Shown piece after piece: positions 61,287-64,000 of a stretch of DNA of 64,000 bases. The stretch spans positions 1 to 64,000 of the forward strand of contig JACDZG010000012.1 in assembly GCA_013426805.1 (NCBI GenBank). The letters are read 5' to 3'. The notes beneath the pieces were generated by a model. It ran no database searches, was not told the origin of the DNA, and saw nothing but the letters and a program-made list of their open reading frames with translations. Each line of letters begins with the position of its first letter. The stretch's first letter is position 1. This DNA is from Chromatiaceae bacterium (lineage in GTDB: Bacteria > Pseudomonadota > Gammaproteobacteria > Chromatiales > Chromatiaceae). The translations under genes were made by a program, and so were the position numbers.

Positions 61287-64000
61287 TCGTTTTTCTGCAA
61301 GAACTTCGGCGCCGCGGGATTACGCTGTCCGCCACCGACGGCGTGCTTAACGTACAGGCCCCAAAGGGGACTATGACCTCGGAGCTGCAGCAGTCGCTGC
61401 GCGCGCACAAAGAGGACATTCTCGAATGGCTGCGCGGGTCGATGGTGGAGACCAGTATCCCGGTGACCCGCTGCGCGCCCGACCCTGGTGCCCGCTATGA
61501 ACCGTTTCCGCTTTCCGATATGCAGTTAGGCTTCTATATGGCAGATGATCCTTACATGGAGTTTCATGTGAGGCCGCATTACTACGTCGAGAAGAATGTC
61601 GAGGCGCTCGCGGTAGAGCGCTATGATGCCGCGTGGCAGCGGGCGCTCGCCCGACATCGCGGCGAGATCGTGGTGGTGCGCTCCGATGGCCGGCTCGAAA
61701 CGGTGCGCGAACCGGCACCATTGCCCTGCCGCTGCTATGACCTGCGCGAGCAATCTGCGACCGCCGTAGACGCGTCGCTGGCACAGGTGCGCCGCGAGAT
61801 GATGCGCAGCGAACTACCGCTGCACTCTTGGCCTTGGCTTGATCTGCGGATCACTCTTTGGCGTGATGAGCGGGGAGTGGAGCAGGGACGGATTCATTAT
61901 AATCACAACAACTTTTTCTCCGATGGATACGGCACCACGCGTTTGTTGCAGGAGATTGATCGCTATTATCAGGACCCCAATCTGGTGCTGCCGCCCTTGG
62001 CGCTCGGTTTCCGCGATGCGGCAGTGGCCCTGGAGCAACTGGCACAATCACTGGCCGGAGAGAAGGCGCGACGTTATTGGGAAGAGCGTCTCCCACACCT
62101 TCCTGAACCGCCCGATCTGCCATTGCGGGCGGGATTGGACCGGCGGATGCGATCACGCATGCAGCGGCGCGAGCATTTCATTAAGGCGGCAGTGTGGGGT
62201 CCCCTCAAGACACGTGCACGTGACTTTGGCTTGACGCCGTCGAGTGCGCTTTTCACCGCCTATGCCGAAGTGCTGTCCGCCTGGAGCAACAGCCGTCATT
62301 TCGTCGTGGCTAATATGATGACACGGCGTCTGGATATACATCCGGAGATCCGTGAGATCATCGGTAGTTTCGCGTCTCTCTATCCCCTTGAGATCGACTT
62401 TCGGAGTGACGAGAGCTTCGCGTGGCGCGCCCGTCATTTGCAGGAACAGGTCAGTCTCGATGCCCGGCATCTGCAATGGGGCGGCATGGAGGTAATGCGG
62501 GCACTGAACCGCCGCACGGGCGACCTCGGCCGGGCGCCGATTCCGTTCGTCATCGGCAGCGGCTTATTCATGGAGCGATTTGAACGCTCGGACTTCAGTT
62601 GCTTGGAGACCTCTCAGGTGATGCTTGATCACCAATTCTGGGAGCTGGCCGACGGGAGTTTGTATTATGTATGGGATCTGATCGAAGAATGCTTTCCCAT
62701 CGGGATGATCGATGCCATGTGGACGGCGTATGCCGGACTCATTGAGCGGCTCGCGCGCGAACCGGCACTGTGGGACGCGAAGACCTTAGACGTGATTCCG
62801 GCCACACAGCTTGCCGAGCGGACCGGGATGGCACCACCCATGACGCCACTCAGCCAACAGTGTCTGCATGAGTTCCTGAGTGCTGCTGCAGCAGCCCATC
62901 CGACCCAGCCGGCCCTGCTGCAGGCGGGTAGTTGTCTGACCTACGCAGAACTTGCCGCCCAGAGCACCGCCCTGGCCGGTCGACTTTGCCGTCTGGGATT
63001 GCGGCGCGGTGAGACCGTAGCGGTGGTGACCGACCGCGGATCCGCTTGGCTGCTGGCTGTGTATGGAATTTTGCAGGCCGGGGCGACGTACGTCCCGATT
63101 GACCCGACGCTCCCGATCTCGCGTCAGGATTACTTGCTTAGCGACAGCGGTGCTCGGTGGGTCCTGGCGTCGCCGGTATTTGCCGCGGCGCGCGCATGGC
63201 CGGAGGTAGTGCAGGTCATGGCAGTGGAAGCCTCCCGGCAGGATGCTGGCGCCATCGGCCGGGAGGGTCTGCCCGCGACCACGCCAACCGATCTCGCTTA
63301 CTTGATCTACACCTCCGGGTCCACCGGACAGCCGAAAGGCGTGATGATTGAACATGGGAGTGTCGTCAATACCGTGAACGCGGTAAATCGCCGTTTCGGG
63401 GTGCGTCAGGAAGATCGACTTTTCGGTGTGTCGTCAATTGGCTTCGATCTCTCTGTCTATGACATCTTCGGTGCGGCGGCGGCCGGTGCTACACTGGTTT
63501 ATCCCAATCTTGACGAATCGTTGAACCCGGCTCACTGGCTCGATCTGCTGCTGACGCATGCCGTAACGGTCTGGAACTCGGCGCCGCCGCTGGCCACACT
63601 GCTGGCCGAGGCCGCGGAATACCGCGGTGTGTGTTTACCGGCACTGCGCCTGGTATTGTTGAGTGGCGACTGGATCCCCGTCGATCTGCCCGCGCGCCTA
63701 CGCCGCCTTGCGCCGCAGGCACAGATTGTGAGCTTGGGCGGCGCCACCGAGGCGTCGATCTGGTCGATCTGGTATCCGTTCGACACCGTTGACCCAAGTT
63801 GGGTCAGCATTCCCTATGGCTACCCGATGCCGAATCAGAGTTGGTGCATCCTGGATGCTTGGGGCCGGGCGGCCCCTATCTGGACCCGCGGCGAACTTTA
63901 CATCGGTGGCGTTGGTCTCGCGCGCGGCTACTGGCGCGATCCCGCCAAGACCCAAGCCAGCTTTGGGTGCCACGACGAGACCGGGGAACGGCTCTACCGC
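61283..64000 (+). CDS. NRPS, TubC docking - Cy-like condensation - cysteine adenylation (3' end outside window)
   Basis: The GTG at 61283 overlaps the PKS stop (GTGA); the frame stays open to the window end. Residues 1-52 form a TubC-type docking domain (IVFLQELRRRGITLSATDGV). A cyclisation-type condensation domain follows, with YEPFPLSDMQLGFYMADDP, but its DxxxxD motif is replaced (HYNHNNFFSDGYGTTRLLQE). Adenylation from about residue 525: LLAVYGILQAGATYVPID, LIYTSGSTGQPKGVMIEH. The binding-pocket positions read by eye from FDLSVYDIFG, VWNSAPP, LVLLSGDW and SLGGATEASIWSIW are D-L-Y-N-L-S-L-I-W, the cysteine code. It should accept the chain from the PKS and join or cyclise it with cysteine. 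Confidence 0.9.
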   Translation, partial: MIVFLQELRRRGITLSATDGVLNVQAPKGTMTSELQQSLRAHKEDILEWLRGSMVETSIPVTRCAPDPGARYEPFPLSDMQLGFYMADDPYMEFHVRPHYYVEKNVEALAVERYDAAWQRALARHRGEIVVVRSDGRLETVREPAPLPCRCYDLREQSATAVDASLAQVRREMMRSELPLHSWPWLDLRITLWRDERGVEQGRIHYNHNNFFSDGYGTTRLLQEIDRYYQDPNLVLPPLALGFRDAAVALEQLAQSLAGEKARRYWEERLPHLPEPPDLPLRAGLDRRMRSRMQRREHFIKAAVWGPLKTRARDFGLTPSSALFTAYAEVLSAWSNSRHFVVANMMTRRLDIHPEIREIIGSFASLYPLEIDFRSDESFAWRARHLQEQVSLDARHLQWGGMEVMRALNRRTGDLGRAPIPFVIGSGLFMERFERSDFSCLETSQVMLDHQFWELADGSLYYVWDLIEECFPIGMIDAMWTAYAGLIERLAREPALWDAKTLDVIPATQLAERTGMAPPMTPLSQQCLHEFLSAAAAAHPTQPALLQAGSCLTYAELAAQSTALAGRLCRLGLRRGETVAVVTDRGSAWLLAVYGILQAGATYVPIDPTLPISRQDYLLSDSGARWVLASPVFAAARAWPEVVQVMAVEASRQDAGAIGREGLPATTPTDLAYLIYTSGSTGQPKGVMIEHGSVVNTVNAVNRRFGVRQEDRLFGVSSIGFDLSVYDIFGAAAAGATLVYPNLDESLNPAHWLDLLLTHAVTVWNSAPPLATLLAEAAEYRGVCLPALRLVLLSGDWIPVDLPARLRRLAPQAQIVSLGGATEASIWSIWYPFDTVDPSWVSIPYGYPMPNQSWCILDAWGRAAPIWTRGELYIGGVGLARGYWRDPAKTQASFGCHDETGERLYR

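Overview
The window looks like chromosome from a GC-rich gammaproteobacterium, most likely a purple-sulfur-bacterium-like member of the Chromatiales. This rests on the core genes (a bamD / rluD / pgeF neighbourhood, gshA, sthA, prc, a P-II gene), the high GC and the abundance of REP-type palindromes. The genus cannot be fixed from the sequence. Core housekeeping genes alternate with accessory cassettes, several of which look like conflict or defence modules.

Left part (1-13.3 kb): a zinc-ribbon/FGE-like membrane protein and a solute-binding/LysM/SHOCT protein form an operon divergent from a 999-residue tubulin/FtsZ-superfamily GTPase. Next comes an AAA ATPase plus TOPRIM-like pair that follows a frameshifted remnant of hsdM, and a frameshifted conserved gene. 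A tightly coupled lipid-glycosylation operon follows (GT2 polyprenol-P glycosyltransferase, ArnT-like GT, PAP2 phosphatase), then a PIN toxin with a small partner and a decayed Phd antitoxin.

13.5-24.9 kb: a very GC-rich, tightly packed operon encodes a Trypco1-like protein, a trypsin-like protease that probably continues through a frameshift into a VMAP-like region, a MoxR ATPase, and a 1300-residue membrane protein with a vWA-like region and a C-terminal FGE domain. This matches the plan of a vWA-MoxR ternary conflict system. Directly downstream are a REP-associated tyrosine transposase (RAYT), its REPs, a 2.9-copy array of a 278-bp repeat, another FGE-like protein and a Uma2-type nuclease.

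25-35.4 kb: ordinary genes (LpxH-like phosphatase, YbfF-like hydrolase, large 2OG-Fe(II) oxygenase, a conserved unknown, penicillin-acylase family, DCC-family protein, SthA).

35.5-42.5 kb: a five-gene minus-strand defence operon with overlaps or very short gaps. It holds DndC and DndD of the DNA phosphorothioation system, a protein that reads as DndE fused to an FtsK-type translocase, then an AAA ATPase and a DUF4435/TOPRIM-like protein resembling AriA/AriB of PARIS. No DndB, DndA or DndFGH is seen. This is the strongest candidate for an under-described system.

42.6-52.6 kb: two exported proteins (one built of Met/Pro/Glu-rich repeats), a Bcr/CflA transporter, GshA, Prc, PgeF, RluD, BamD and P-II. 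52.8-64 kb: an IS1595-family remnant and an 0.8-kb stretch without recognisable genes precede a biosynthetic cluster of visibly lower GC. Its first gene is a FAAL-ACP-KS-AT-DH-KR-ACP polyketide synthase, coupled by a 4-base overlap to an NRPS (TubC docking, Cy-like condensation, cysteine-type adenylation) that runs off the right edge. The predicted product is a fatty-acyl polyketide joined to cysteine, possibly cyclised to a thiazoline.
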